From the NCBI GenBank assembly GCA_004431415.1, contig QPMI01000474.1:62001-126000 (forward strand): a stretch of 64,000 bases of DNA, written 5' to 3'. The notes under the pieces are model-generated. The model saw only the letters and a list, made by a program, of their open reading frames with translations, was not told the origin of the DNA and ran no database searches. This document shows positions 35,301 to 46,118 of the stretch, one piece after another. The position numbers and the translations under genes were made by a program. The DNA comes from Cyanophora paradoxa. Taxonomy: Eukaryota > Glaucocystophyceae > Cyanophorales > Cyanophoraceae. Position 1 is the first letter of the stretch; each line of letters opens with the position of its first letter.

Positions 35301-38300
35301 GCGGAGGCCTGCCTCGGGGGCCCGGAGCCGGCCCCCGCCGTCCTTCAAGCGGCCGCCCTCAACCAGAGCCTCTCGTTCGCCCTCGCACCGCCCCCCGAGG
35401 CCTGCGCGCCGGGGTACGAGGGCCCGCTCTGCTCGGTGTGCACGGAGGGGTACGGGCGCGGGGGCCCCTTCCAGTGCGCGCCCTGCATGCCGGCCGAGGC
35501 GATCTGGTTCATCGTCGCCGCCGGTGCGCCCCGATGGAATCGAGCACCTCGAGTAGGTACAGGCGGCTCCTGACGCGGCGCTCCGCGGCCCCCAGGCGCC
35601 CTCGCGATCGTCCTCGGGATCCTCCTCCTCGTCGTCCGCACGTGCGCGCGCTCCTCGAGCCCTCGCCCTCGCCCTCCGCCGCGGCAGCCTGAGGGGCGTG
35701 GCCCCCAGGGTGAAGTCGGCGCTGAAGCCGGCGGCGCGGGGCCCCGTCTACATCAAGATCCTCCTCTCCTACGTCCAGCTCCTCTCCTTCTGCAAGTTCT
35801 CCACCCCCTGGAGTGAGCCGCTTCGAGCTCTCCAGAACAGATTAAGCATCATCGAGCCGCCGCGCTGACTGCTGTGCCCGGCAGCGGCGGCGCTGAACGG
35901 CTTCTTCCGGGTGGCCTCCTCGGGGGTCTCCCCCCTCGACACCGTCTTCTCTGCCGACTGCGCCCTCCGCAACCGCCGCGGCTCCTTCGACTTCTACGGT
36001 GCCGCCCCGTACCCCCCCTTCCTTTCCTTTCCTTTTCCTTTCCTTTTCGCGCCTTTTCTTTTCTTTTCTTATGGACCGCAGACCGCCTGCGCATCGTCGT
36101 CGGGGCCCCCGGCGTGCGCCCGTGCCCCTCTGATTCTGAGCCCGCCCGCCTCGCCCCGCCCTGCTGATCGGGCCGCAGGTGGCGCTCCTGGTCGCGCTCT
36201 TCGTGTTCCTCGTTGGCCGCTTCTCCTCGCGCGCCCGCCGCCTCCTCGCCGACAAGGAGGCGGCATCCCCCCTCTCCGGCTCCCCCCGCGCCTCCGCCCC
36301 CGGCCCCGGCCCCGGCCCGGCCCCGGGCCTGGCGCCCTCGAACGTCGTCGCCCGGCGCTACGTCGACGAGGAGGCGGGGAGCGAGGCGGGGCGGGACTCG
36401 CCGGCCTCGCGCTCCTCGCTGATCCCCGGCGGCCCCGCGGTGCCGACGCCGCCGGGCGGGCACGCGAGGCGGGCGCGGGCCGGCGCTCGGTGCTGGGCTC
36501 CCTCGACGACCTGCGGGCGGCGGCGGCGGAGTACCGGCGCTCGTCGGTGGCGTCGGACGCCGACCGCTACGGCGCCGGCCTCCTCCTCGCCACGATGAGC
36601 CTCCACGCCGAGCTCGGGTCCGGCGCCGCCCGCCGCGGCAGCGGCGAGGGGAGGGACCCGGCTCCGCCTCGGCCCCCGGCGGCGGCGGGGGCGGCCGGCG
36701 CAAGGCGTCGGTTTCGGGGCGCCGCCTCTCGCGCGCCATGCGCTCCGTCTCCTCCATTGCGGCCAAGGCGCGCCCCCGCCCCCCGGCGCCAGCAGCTCGC
36801 CCCGCGCGTACGCGGCCCCCTCACGCGACCGCCCGCGCGCAGTTCTACGTGCCGTCCGCCGCGGACTACTTCTGGTCGTCGACGATCCTGCTCGTCTTCC
36901 TTCTGCACCCCGCCATCACCGAGACCGTCCTCCTCGCCTTCCGCTGCACCTCCGTCCAGGCCCGCCCGCCCCGTCCCAACTCCTCTCCTTTCCTCGACTT
37001 CGAAGCGATCTCGAGGCGAGCGCAGGGGCGGCGCTTCCTGTACGCCGACCTCCGCATCGACTGCGAGGGGGACGACTTCCGGCGCTCGACCCTCGGCCTC
37101 GCCCTCCCCGCCCTCTTCTCCCGTCCGCTGCTCTCCCCGCCCCCGCCCTCAGCCCCAGCCCCGGCTCAGGCGCGGGCCCCGCAGACGTGCTCCTGATGGG
37201 CTTCGCCCCCTTCGGGTTCCTCGTGTGGAAGCGGCGCGCGATCTTCGCGCCGCACCTGCGGACGCGCTTCGCGTTCCTCACCCGCGGCTACCGCCTCCGC
37301 GTCGTCTACTGGGAGGCCTTCGCCGTCGCCCGCAAGGCCCGCCCCGCCCCGCTGGAGCTCAGCCGAGCTCAGCTGAGCCTCGGGCGGGCAGATCCTCGTC
37401 GTCTTCATCGCCGTCTTCCTCTCCGAGGCGGCCTCGGCGCAGGCCCTCTCGGCCATCGGCGCCCTCGTCCTCAGTCAGCCGCCGCCGGCACCTCAGTCAG
37501 CCGTCGCCGCCCCTCGCCCCCTCTGAGAGGGGCCGGGGCGCGTGGCGCAGCGACGGCGGTGGCGGCGAAGGTGCAGCCCTTCGAGTTCCGCGAGGCGAAC
37601 ATCCTCGTGCGCCGCCCCCGCGCCCCCGCGCCCGCCCCGCCCGTCTCCCCCGCCCCTCACGGCCTCGCGCGCCCGCGCAGGAGACGTTCGCGGGCGTCTG
37701 CGTCACCATCTCCGTCTTCGGCGGCGCCTTCCTCACCGTGCGCAGCGCCGCCGGGCGGGCTCTCCAGCGCAGCGAGCGCTGGCTCGACCTCACGCGCCGC
37801 GCAGGTGGAGGCCGCCGAGGAGGCCGCGGGCGCCGCCGGCGGCTCGGGCTCGGGCTCCGGCCCGCAGCTCTCCGGGGAGCGGCAGGCGGCGATCGCGGCG
37901 ACGGTGCTCGCCATCAACTGCGCCTTCCTCGCCACCTGGGCCTACTACTTCCTCCGCGAGGCCGGCGCCCGCCTCGCGGCCCTCGCCTCCCGCCTCCGCC
38001 CCTCCCTCTCCGCCGCCGCCCCCGTCTCCCCGGCCCGCCCGCCCCCGCCTCCCGCCCCGACCTCGACCCCAGCCCGCCTCCCCGCCCCCGCTTCCCGCCG
38101 CCAAGGACGCCGGGGAGGGCGCCGACGGCGGCGCCGACGCGGCGGCGGCGCCGCGGGCGGTGCTGGACGGCGCCGGCATCTGGTCGCGCTTCGGCGGCTC
38201 GGGCCCCTTCGTCGTGCCGTCGCCGCCGCCCCGCCCGCCGCGGGCCGTGCGGGGCCCCAAGCCGGCCCCCTCGGGCGCTTCGCTCGCCGGGGCCGGCCCG

Positions 38301-38876
38301 GAGCCGCCCCTCGCCCTCGTCTTTGCCCTCCAGACGGACTACTGCTCGGCCGGTGAGGACAGCGCCGCGCGGCCCGGCTCCAGCCGCCAGTCCTCCTCCT
38401 TCCTCCTCGACGAGCCGCCGCCCGCGGCCAAGCTGGCGGCCGCCTCCGCCGCCCCGCCGCCGCCGCCGCCGCCGCCGATTGCGGGCTGGCCGCGCTGGGG
38501 AGCCTGGGGCCCGAGAGCGAGTTCGAGGGCGAGGGCGAGGGCGAGGGAGGCGGCTTCGGAGGAGCGGGCGGGGCGCTGGCGCCGGAGGACGAGGGGCCGC
38601 CCCGATGCCCCAGAAGAGGATGAGGATGATGATGATGAGGGGGAGGAGGAGGAGGAGGAGGAGGAGGAGGAGGAGGAGGAGGAGGGGGGGGCGGTGGCGG
38701 AGGTGCACCCCTGGGCGTCTTCCGCGCTCTGCTTTCCGGCGCCCTTCCTGGCGCGCGGGTTCGCCGGCAGAGGCGGCGGCGGCGGCGGCGGGGGCCGCCG
38801 GAGGGTCTCCGCGTCTCTCGCCAGCAGCTCCTCGGCGCGCTCGAGCACCGCCCTCGCCCCGCCCGAAGAGGCCTGA
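32397..38876 (+). CDS. Large membrane receptor: PBP1-like ligand domain, Cys-rich repeats, multi-span membrane region
   Basis: Probable cell-surface sensor. A signal-like helix (ACLLVALALPGSATA, about 32,545) precedes a periplasmic-binding-protein-like domain: FQLAQPEGATLADIFVFAVG (about 32,730), FPYYGRVVPSDALQGPAIAE with FGWRRLSIAF (about 33,435-33,540), AEARVVVLAMLHADA (about 33,760), YYGLFTWDAVQASARALASL (about 34,220) and FEGVTGPVAF (about 34,450). Cys-rich GCC2/GCC3-like repeats follow (VGCVPCPAGSFAARPG, about 34,740; CLACPAGAYCDG; CSVCTEGYG, to 35,480). Hydrophobic spans then appear: AIVLGILLLVV, VALLVALFVFLVG, STILLVFLLHPAITETVLLA, ILVVFIAVFLSEA, VLAINCAFLATWAYYF. The tail is Pro/Ala-rich with a long acidic run (38,640-38,690) and ends at 38,876. 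About fifteen introns. The ligand is unknown. The start is uncertain because the signal helix lies about 45 codons in. Confidence 0.75.
38640..38690 (+). repeat. GAG/GGA triplet repeat coding a Glu run
   Basis: About seventeen GAG-type triplets in a row in the last exon of the receptor gene, read as poly-Glu in a cytosolic tail already rich in Asp and Glu. The other strand reads as poly-Leu or poly-Pro, which explains long antisense open frames here. Confidence 0.9.
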
Positions 38877-39470
38877 GGCCCTGCCGCCGCCCCGGCGCCC
38901 CGCCCCATGCCATTCCCTTGCTGCTCTTCTTGATGCCCATGGCCACTAGTAGTGTCTGCATTCGGATTCTATTTAATCATGATCACTCAGTGCCCGGGGC
39001 CCGCTTATCATTGTACTTTTTCTGCCCGGCCATGGATAGAATATTAATCTATTATTTCGAAGCTTGTTTGTTCAGCTTAATCAACAGCTCGAACTTTTTC
39101 ACGTCGGATCTTTTCACAGATCTAGAGTGATTGTTTTCCAGTAGTACTAGTGTCATAGTATTTCCACAATTCCACAGTTCTCATAGTATTTATTCCAGTT
39201 ATATTCCTTCTGCCTCGGCCGACGCGTCTGTCTCGAAGTAGTTGTATTTTCCTTGCTCGTGATCATGATCATTTAAACTCGATTGATGACTAAGTGATGG
39301 TAATTCACCAAAAAAAAGGCCCAGTGGCCTCGAAAAAGCGCAGGATATTCTTGATTTCTAATTACCAGGTACCTGGTAATCTACGTAAGCGCACGTGATT
39401 GAACCCCTACCCCAGTCCCTCGAGCTCGCAGCCCCCGCTGCTACGGCCATGGGATCCGATGATCATTCGA
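38877..39470. other. Convergent spacer between two gene 3' ends
   Basis: AT-richer DNA between the receptor (plus) and the LRR gene (minus). Contains GATCATGATCATTT near 39,260 and an inverted repeat around ATTACCAGGTACCTGGTAAT (39,361-39,380), which could form a hairpin. No gene is supported. Confidence 0.45.
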
Positions 39471-41902
39471 TCACCAGTGCAAGGGGGAGGAGCACTCGCG
39501 CCCCGCGAACATGTCGCCGATGGCGCCCGCCGCCTCCAGGCCCTCGCGCCCCGCGTGCATGGCCGGCGGGCCGCACAGCTCGACCCCCACGGCGACCCCG
39601 GGCCCCAGGCGCGCCTGCAGGATCTGCGCGCCGTCGGGCGGGGCGGGGCGGGGCGCGCAGCTTCGGGCCCGCTCGCACGGACCTGGTAGGGCGCGAGGGG
39701 CGGGGCGTGCGGGGAGTAGGACCGGATGCGGAGGCGGCGGAGGGCGGGAGGGCGGCGACCGCCTCGGCCTCCTCGGCCTCCAGCGCCCGCCCGAGGTGGA
39801 GCCCGAGCTCCGTGAGCGCCCGCCGCGCCCCGGCGCTGGCGAGGACGGCGACGACGTCGGCCGCCCCGAAGAGGGCGTGCGCGTCATCCTCGCCGGGCCC
39901 GAAGGTGATGTCTGCGCGCGCGGGCGGTGGCGGGCGGGGGCGGGAGGGGGGCCCTTTGGGAGGGCCGGCCGTGCGGGGGCACCGGTGAAGTCCAGCTTGA
40001 GGGTCGCGAGGCGGGTTAGGCCCGAGAGGGCCTCTCCCAGGGTCCGCGCCGCGCCGGGCGCGTACGGGCGGAACGAGAGCTCGAGGTCCACGAGGGCGCG
40101 CCGCGCGCCGGGGCTCTCGAGGACGGCCACCGCCCCCTCCGACGTCGCCTCGTCGAAGCAGCCTGCGCGGCGTCGGCGTCGGCTGCGGCGCGCTAGCTCA
40201 GCGGCCGCCGCCGGCTGCGCACCCGGGGAGACGGCGAAGACGTCCCACTTGAGGCGCAGGGCCTCGAGGCGGGGCAGGGCGGCGAGGGCCGCCGCGAGGG
40301 CGCGCGCGACGCCCAGCGTCCTCTCGTCGTCCTCGTAGCCCGCGGAGACGAGCAGGGACGCCTCCCGCAGCGCCGCCGCCCCCCGCAGCGCCAGCACCGC
40401 TCCCCCCTCCACCTCGTTATCTGATATCTGCCGCCGAGCCGAAGCTGAGGTGGTCTGGGGAGGGCGCAGGCGAGTGGGCGAAGGGGGGCGGCGCCTGGAG
40501 CGTGTGGAAGGACTCGAGACGAGGCATGCGGGCGAGGGCGAGGAATGTCGCCTCGTCCGCCCGCACGGACACGCCGTGCCCGTCCGCCGCCGCCAGCTCC
40601 CCGCCGCCCGCCAGCTCCGCCTCGCCCTCCCTGAGCCGGGCCCTCAGCGGGGTACGCCAAGCCAAGCGAGATGAGCTGATTGCGAGCACGTGAGTAGGGC
40701 GCTGTTCTGGACGAGGGCGATGCTCCGGAGGCTCCGGCCGGCGGCGCCGTCGGCGAGCGCCGCGAAGCCTCCCCGCGGCTCGAAGCAGCCGCCGGGGCCG
40801 ATCGGGAACTGCAGCGCGAGCCGCTCGAGGTGGGCCAGTCGGGCGAGCTCGGCCAGGACGCCGTCCGCCGCCTCGCGCGAGCGGCGCAGGCTGACGGCGA
40901 CGCTGCGGAGGAGCGGGCAGGCGCCGGCGACGGCGGCGGCCGCCTCCGGGCTGAGCGCCATGAGGGGCTCGTCGAAGGCGAGGGTCAGCGAGCGCAGGCC
41001 GCCGAGGGGCCCCAGCGCCTCCCGCAGCTCGCCGGCGGGCGGCCAGGGCGCGCGGCCGGCGGGGAACTCCTCGTAGAGGTCTGCGAGCTCGTCGTCCGTG
41101 CCGCCGAACTCGTGGCCCCAGCGGAAGCCGACCCGCAGGCTCTCCAGGCTCGGGAGGCTCCGGCCGAGCGTTCTCAGCAGGTGGAGCAGGTGGATGCGGA
41201 ACGAGGCGCCCTCCGCCTGGCCCCCCAGGTCGCCAGTCGGCTGCTCGAGCCCGCCCCCCTCGCCTCGCCCGTCCCCGAGGAACTCGAAGCTCACGGCCGC
41301 CGGGCGCGCCCGGCCGCAGATGGCCAAAAGGAGCGTGAACGCCGCCGCGTCCTTGAGCACGTTGCGCCCCGCCGCCTCTTCCGAGCCCTCCTGCGAGAGC
41401 CGCAGGCGGAGGCTGACGCTGGCGCCCGCGCCGAGCCGCAGCTTCCTCTTCAGAAACAGGAACGGGAGCTTTGCGGCCCAGCTCGTGTGCCGGTCGTCCA
41501 CGTCCAAGCCGTTCGCGTAGAGGGACATCGCGCCGTCCAGCTCGTCGTGGCTGCAGGAGCAGCTTTCCACGAAGGCCTCGCCCGCGTCCAGTTCGAAGCT
41601 CTCCCACTCTGTCTCCTCGATCACGCGCCGCCACCGCCTGCCGCCCACCGCACTCTTAGAGCGCAGCTGCAGCGGGCCGGGCGCGGCGGGACGAAAGAAC
41701 GCGGATCGGACCTGCACACGCCGCGCAACGTCCAGCTCGCCCGCAGCCCGAGTTCTTCGAACACGCAGCTCATCACCGCGTCTGGAAGCGCATCGAACGG
41801 AGCCGCCCCCTTTAGAGCTCGAGGCTCGGCTGGCGCTGGCGCTTCGACGCGCGCTCGCTTCTCCGCGCGCTCTCCCGACGAGCTCCCAGCGTCAGCCGAC
41901 AT
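39471..41902 (-). CDS. F-box-like leucine-rich protein
   Basis: Starts at 41,902 (MSADAGSSSGERAEKRARVE), with a nuclear-signal-like basic patch, then FDALPDAVMSCVFEELGL, an F-box-like opening. A long uninterrupted exon (about 41,715-40,690) has WESFELDAGEAFVESCSCSH and a series of leucine-rich segments: LPSLESLRVGFRWG, LGGLRSLTLAFDEPL, CPLLRSVAVSLRR, LAHLERLALQFPIG and GRSLRSIALVQN. Further exons continue the pattern (MPRLESFHTLQ, about 40,520; LPRLEALRLKWDVF, about 40,260; LTRLATLKLDFTG, about 40,000). The end is GREC before a stop at 39,471. It resembles the protein at 7,097-9,327 in layout (N-terminal F-box, irregular LRRs), so the two may be distant paralogues. The bound substrate is unknown. 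Confidence 0.7.
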
Positions 41903-42761
41903 CGCCCAGTACTAGTGCTCACACTTGAGATCCCCGAAGGCCTGCAGCTCGAGCTCAACGCGTACGAGTCAGTCGAGCTCGAGCGCCATGTCATACGCCG
42001 CGCCGCGCGCGCATGCACATGCCGGCACCCTGGCTATGACCGGGGCACTCGCACCTCGAGCTCGCAGTCCGCCGCCGCAGCCGGCGAGCGCGCGCAGGTG
42101 ATCGGCGGGGATGCGTGTCGTACCCCGGCCGCGCCGCGCCGGGAGCCACTGGGGCCACAGCCTTAACGCGCTTGCGCATGCGCGTGCTGTTAACGTTCAA
42201 CGGTTGCGCTGATCATGATAATGACTAGTGCTCATGATCATGATCAAGTGCCGCCCTAGGCCTCACCACAGCCGTATACTGCAGTTCGCTGTTGCACTGT
42301 TCAATTGCAACTTGCACATGTACAGTTCGCTGCTGCGCAATTAATATTAATCATTGAATATTGCAAGAGTGCCGCCGTCGACCGTCGACGTCGACGTCGG
42401 GGAGGCGCACTGGCGCAGGCGTCGAGTCGTACCCCAGCCCCCAGCTCGGGGGGAGGGGGCCCTCAGGGGGGGTGTGCGCTGCGGGCCTGCGGCCCAAAAA
42501 CCAATTGCAAATTTGCAATTGCAAGGTGGGCGGATCCACTGCCGGGCCAGTGGACGTGCCGGCGCCGCATGGCCACTGGCCAGTGGAAGCTGCTCCGGTA
42601 GGGTACATAGTAAGATCATTGAAGGGGCTGCAATTAATTGCGCAACTTGCCTGCACGCTGCAGCTAGCGCTGGCAGCTGCAAATTCCCTGCAATCGCATC
42701 TGACTCAGTGACGCATCACCAGATTCGCATGCGCAAGCCTGGCAAGGCCGCGCGCCACGCG
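41903..42761. other. Spacer rich in palindromes
   Basis: No supported gene. Repeated GATCATGATC words (about 42,210-42,245), TTGCAATTGCAA-like palindromes (about 42,300-42,530) and GTCGACGTCGACGTCG (about 42,378). The right end is the TA target of the next MITE. Confidence 0.4.
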
Positions 42762-42763
42762 TA

Positions 42764-43025
42764 CCGTGTGGCACTATAATACCGCGCCCACTTAATTACC
42801 GCGGTACCAAATTACCGCGTCGAGAATTTGTTAAAACGCGGTAATTTGGTCCCGCGGTAATTCGCTTCCGTGAAGTTACCCCATACAGTACCCCCCCGAA
42901 TACCCGCCCCATACAAGCCTCTAGTTTTTTAAAACGCGGTAATTTGGTACCGCGGTATTTTGGCCACCCTCGTGCCGGAGTTTCTAACGCGGTAATTTAT
43001 GCCGCGGTAATTTAGTGCCACACGG
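42764..43025. mobile_element. 262 bp TIR element (MITE), CCGT family, TA flanks
   Basis: Termini CCGTGTGGCACTATAATACC and its imperfect reverse complement ending AGTGCCACACGG, with TA on both sides (42,762-42,763 and 43,026-43,027). The inside is made of ACGCGGTAATTTGG-type words in both orientations, so it forms a long fold-back. It shares the CCGTGT..CACT end with the elements at 6,272 and 17,698 but has a different interior word (GCGGTAAT instead of TTAATGCG), so it is a sister subfamily. Confidence 0.78.
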
Positions 43026-43132
43026 TACTACGGTATACGTACCGTGCGGCGTACGTACGAGCCTCGGAGGCCGCTGCAGCTGCAAGGCTGTGCAAGCCTG
43101 CAAGTTGCTGCAAGTACTACGGTAGCCTGCAA

Positions 43133-43668
43133 CAGTGTTTGTGAAAGTTTACTCCCCGCCGGCACCCTGAAAGCTTTCATGAAAGCTTTCTGAAAGCTTT
43201 CTGAAAGGATTGCTCCCGGAGTCCCATACAAGGAAACCTTGCCCAGCGAAACCGGAAATATTTGTTTCCAGCAAGCGTCCAAACACAAGTCTATGCTTTC
43301 CAATGCCATCTCCAACTGCAATCTTAAAGCCCGCATGGCCCTCGTGTGCTCCTGAGCTCCTTTCAGCCAAGTTTCAGTGGAAGAGGGGGTACAGCTCCGG
43401 AGGCTGCCACCTTCCCCAGCGGCCCCCGCCCTTCCACAACGTCATGCAACCGTTTGCCCCGTGTGGCATTATGCTTTGTTGCACTCTAGCTTGCTCAAAT
43501 CCGTCGTTTTCCGCATGAAACTCCGTCGGAAGGCCTGCTGTAGGGTACCCCCCCGTTGCAACGAAACTGAAAGCTTTCACCTGCGTTTTTAGGGCATGAA
43601 AGCTTTCAGAAAGCTTTCTAGAAAGCTTTCAAAATGAAAGCTTGCCACTGAAAGTATATCAAACACTG
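43133..43668. mobile_element. 536 bp non-autonomous hAT-type element with 8 bp target duplication
   Basis: Ends CAGTGTTTG and CAAACACTG, the hAT-like CAGTG/CACTG form, flanked by identical 8-mers GCCTGCAA at 43,125-43,132 and 43,669-43,676. Inside both ends are clusters of the palindrome GAAAGCTTTC (43,167-43,207 and 43,569-43,642), which could be transposase-binding subterminal repeats. No transposase is encoded; the open frames inside are short. The perfect duplication suggests a fairly recent insertion. Confidence 0.88.
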
Positions 43669-43676
43669 GCCTGCAA

Positions 43677-44617
43677 CTGTACATGTACATGTGGCAATTG
43701 CAACTGTAGGCTAGTAGCTATAGGGCAATTGCCAGGCTTGCTCGCCGTAAGCGTCGACTCGGCGTCGGCTGAAGCCTTGACACTACTAGGCTAACAACCC
43801 GCGCTGCTGGGCCGGGCCGCGGCCGCTGAACTCAGCGACCTGAAGTCGTCGACGTCAGCAATCTGCGCAGGCTGCTATGACGCGTACGAGACTTGCAGCG
43901 CATTCATGTGCTGCACGCGCAGCAGCAGCTGGTCATGATCATATGCATGGCCTCAACATTAATCTGCTAGGCCTAGGCATTCTCCTTGTGGTCGTGCACG
44001 CGGCATTGCATACACATATGCATGCATGTGGAGCAGAGGCGCTTGTACATCAAGCTTCCGAATCCTCGAAGACCTCGCCCTCGAGCTCGACACGTGCGTG
44101 CGATCCGTTAACATTCATGATCAACCGGTTGCTCGCACACCACGACCTGATCATGAATGCGTATACGCGTGATCATGAGCAGGTCGTCTCGCAAGCGTTA
44201 TTGCAGATCCTGCCGTGCAAACTTGCAGTGCGTCACGCGTACGGCGCGCAAATGCATATACCTCGAGCTCCCATGGCCACTGCGCCCAGTCCAAGCCTTT
44301 TATCTAATATCTGTATCTAATCTTAATAAGCGTACGTACGTATACAATTGCAATTAAAAAGGGGCCTACTAGCTATAGGCTAGCTATAGGTCGGCACACC
44401 CGCCGCCAGTTCTATACTATGAAAGCTACCTAAGAGGATTGCTATAGCTATAGCTGTAAAGCTATAGCTAGATATAACTAGCGCTCATTAACTCCTTTAA
44501 CCTCTCGGGGGCGAGCCCTCTCATCTCGGCGCCGCCGCCGCCCCGCATGCGCAGCCGGCCCCAGCTACCATAAATATTAATCTTCATAAGCTTTCCGCTC
44601 ATGATCATGATCATGAG
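43677..44617. other. Spacer, possible 5' part of the LamG gene not resolved
   Basis: Contains GATCATGATC words, ACGTACGTACG, and CTATAG-type runs (44,365-44,475). A plus frame from 43,877 to 44,320 is open, but its sequence does not look like a known protein. Upstream exons or the promoter of the following gene may lie here; I cannot point to them. Confidence 0.35.
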
Positions 44618-46118
44618 CATGTCTCCAACTCTGGTGCAGGCGCGCACTTCGGGGGTGGCGAGAGCTACATCACCCTGCCCTCTTTGCACCTTGGCAATCC
44701 GATGTCCTTTGAGTTCTGGTGCGCGTTTCCCTGCTCAGTTCTGGAAACGCGCTTGTGAAGCCCAACGGACTGAAATTGGGATCAGGATCAAGCTCGGTCA
44801 GCGGCAGCAGGACTGGACGCGCGTCTTCGACTTCTCGAACGGCGGGTCATATCGCGGGAATGTGGTGCGTCGGCTTTTGAACAGTCCCTGCAGCTGGCGA
44901 CGTCGATGGCGATACTGATTTCGCTGCCCGCCTCCCCTCTGGCCGATCGGCGCAGCTCATTGTTCTCCGCGCGGTGAGCGCGCAGCTAGCACGCATGCGC
45001 AGCTCCGCAGCTGCCGCCGTGGCTGCAGCATCTCCCGTCCGCAAGCGCCTGATCATGATCATGATGCACGTCGCTGACAGGACGCCGTCATCTCGAATGC
45101 TCCGAGCCCTGACCACCTCTTCCTGATGGTTATGGATCGAGCTCGAACAAATGACCCAGTACCCCCGGTTTGCACGTTACTCTTTCTGTGGACCGACTGC
45201 GGCGCCGGCCGCGGGCCGGGTCGGGCGGGGCCCATATTAAAAGCACCCTTAAGCCTGTACATGTGCACGAGATATAGCCGCTGAGCTCTTGAACGGTCCC
45301 ATGCCACTGATCGCCATCGGCCCGACTCCGCGTCCACAGGAATCACCGGAGGAGGACCAGGTCCATCTGTACTCGGCGTCCAGCACAGACACTGGTCAGA
45401 TCGAGGTACGCACGTGCACTTGCAAGAAGCGCGCTTGCCTGCAAGCGTGCAATTTCAATTGGATCACCGCTGCGTGCACGCAGGTAGGGCGGTGGTACCA
45501 CGCGGTGACTGTGCTTGGGGCGGCCGGTGACCTGCACTTCTACCTGACGGACAGCGTGACGGGCACCCACGTCCACATCACCGACGGGACGCGCACCTCC
45601 GGCCCGCAGGGGCAGAACGTGACCATTCTGCCGAGCGGGCCACGCAGCGATAATTACATCGGCAGAGTTGCAACACCGGTGCGCGCTTAAGTTTGCAAGA
45701 GACGCGCACTTCCGATGCTCGCGATCGTGGATTGCTTCGAGCGCTAGCAATCTAGCTCGGTTTAAAGTATAGGTTCGATCAGAATGCCGGCGCCCGACTG
45801 AGCGCAAACATACGTGCAGGACCCCAAGCTGTACACGCCGACGAACATGCAGCTGTCCGGTGCGTCCGCCTGTAAACATCTCATTTAAACAAATTTAGAG
45901 CCTTTGAGCTATATTCTCAAGTTCGCCTGCACGTTCGACATGAGGACGCGCCTGGGGTCGCAACCGCAAATGCATCTATACATGCACATGCTGACTTCGA
46001 AACCGCGGCCGGCCGCGGGCGCGTGCAGGCTTTCGGGTGTGGCCGGCGGCGCTTTCGGCGAGCGAGGTGCAGACGCTGGCGGCGGGTGGAGACATTGGGC
46101 GGCAGCCGCTCGTGCACC
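44618..46118 (+). CDS. LamG / concanavalin A-like lectin domain gene, 3' end cut by the viral element
   Basis: Probable secreted or surface carbohydrate-binding protein. Exons read: HFGGGESYITLPSLHLGNPM then SFEFWCAF (44,645-44,730); QDWTRVFDFSNG (about 44,808-44,845); DAVISNAPSPDHLFLMVMD (about 45,082-45,160, ending at a GTACCCCC donor); EDQVHLYSASSTDTGQIE (about 45,353-45,405); VGRWYHAVTVLGAAGDLHFY to RSDNYIGR (45,481-45,665); DPKLYTPTNMQLSG (about 45,820-45,860); and FRVWPAALSASEVQTLAAGG (about 46,030-46,090). These follow the LamG fold order: FxxGdYIxLP, WtRvFDF, WyHvavT, nYIGR, fRvWxxaLsxxEv. The last exon runs in frame into the AT-rich element at 46,119 with no host stop before it. The 5' start is not resolved. 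Confidence 0.72.

Noticed and set aside
37945-38961. Minus-strand frame with poly-Pro and poly-Leu runs
   Set aside because: Antisense to the GAG triplet repeat and the acidic tail of the receptor gene.
43028-43336. Minus frame of 102 codons within the hAT-type element
   Set aside because: It crosses the element boundary and the GAAAGCTTTC repeats; no transposase motif.
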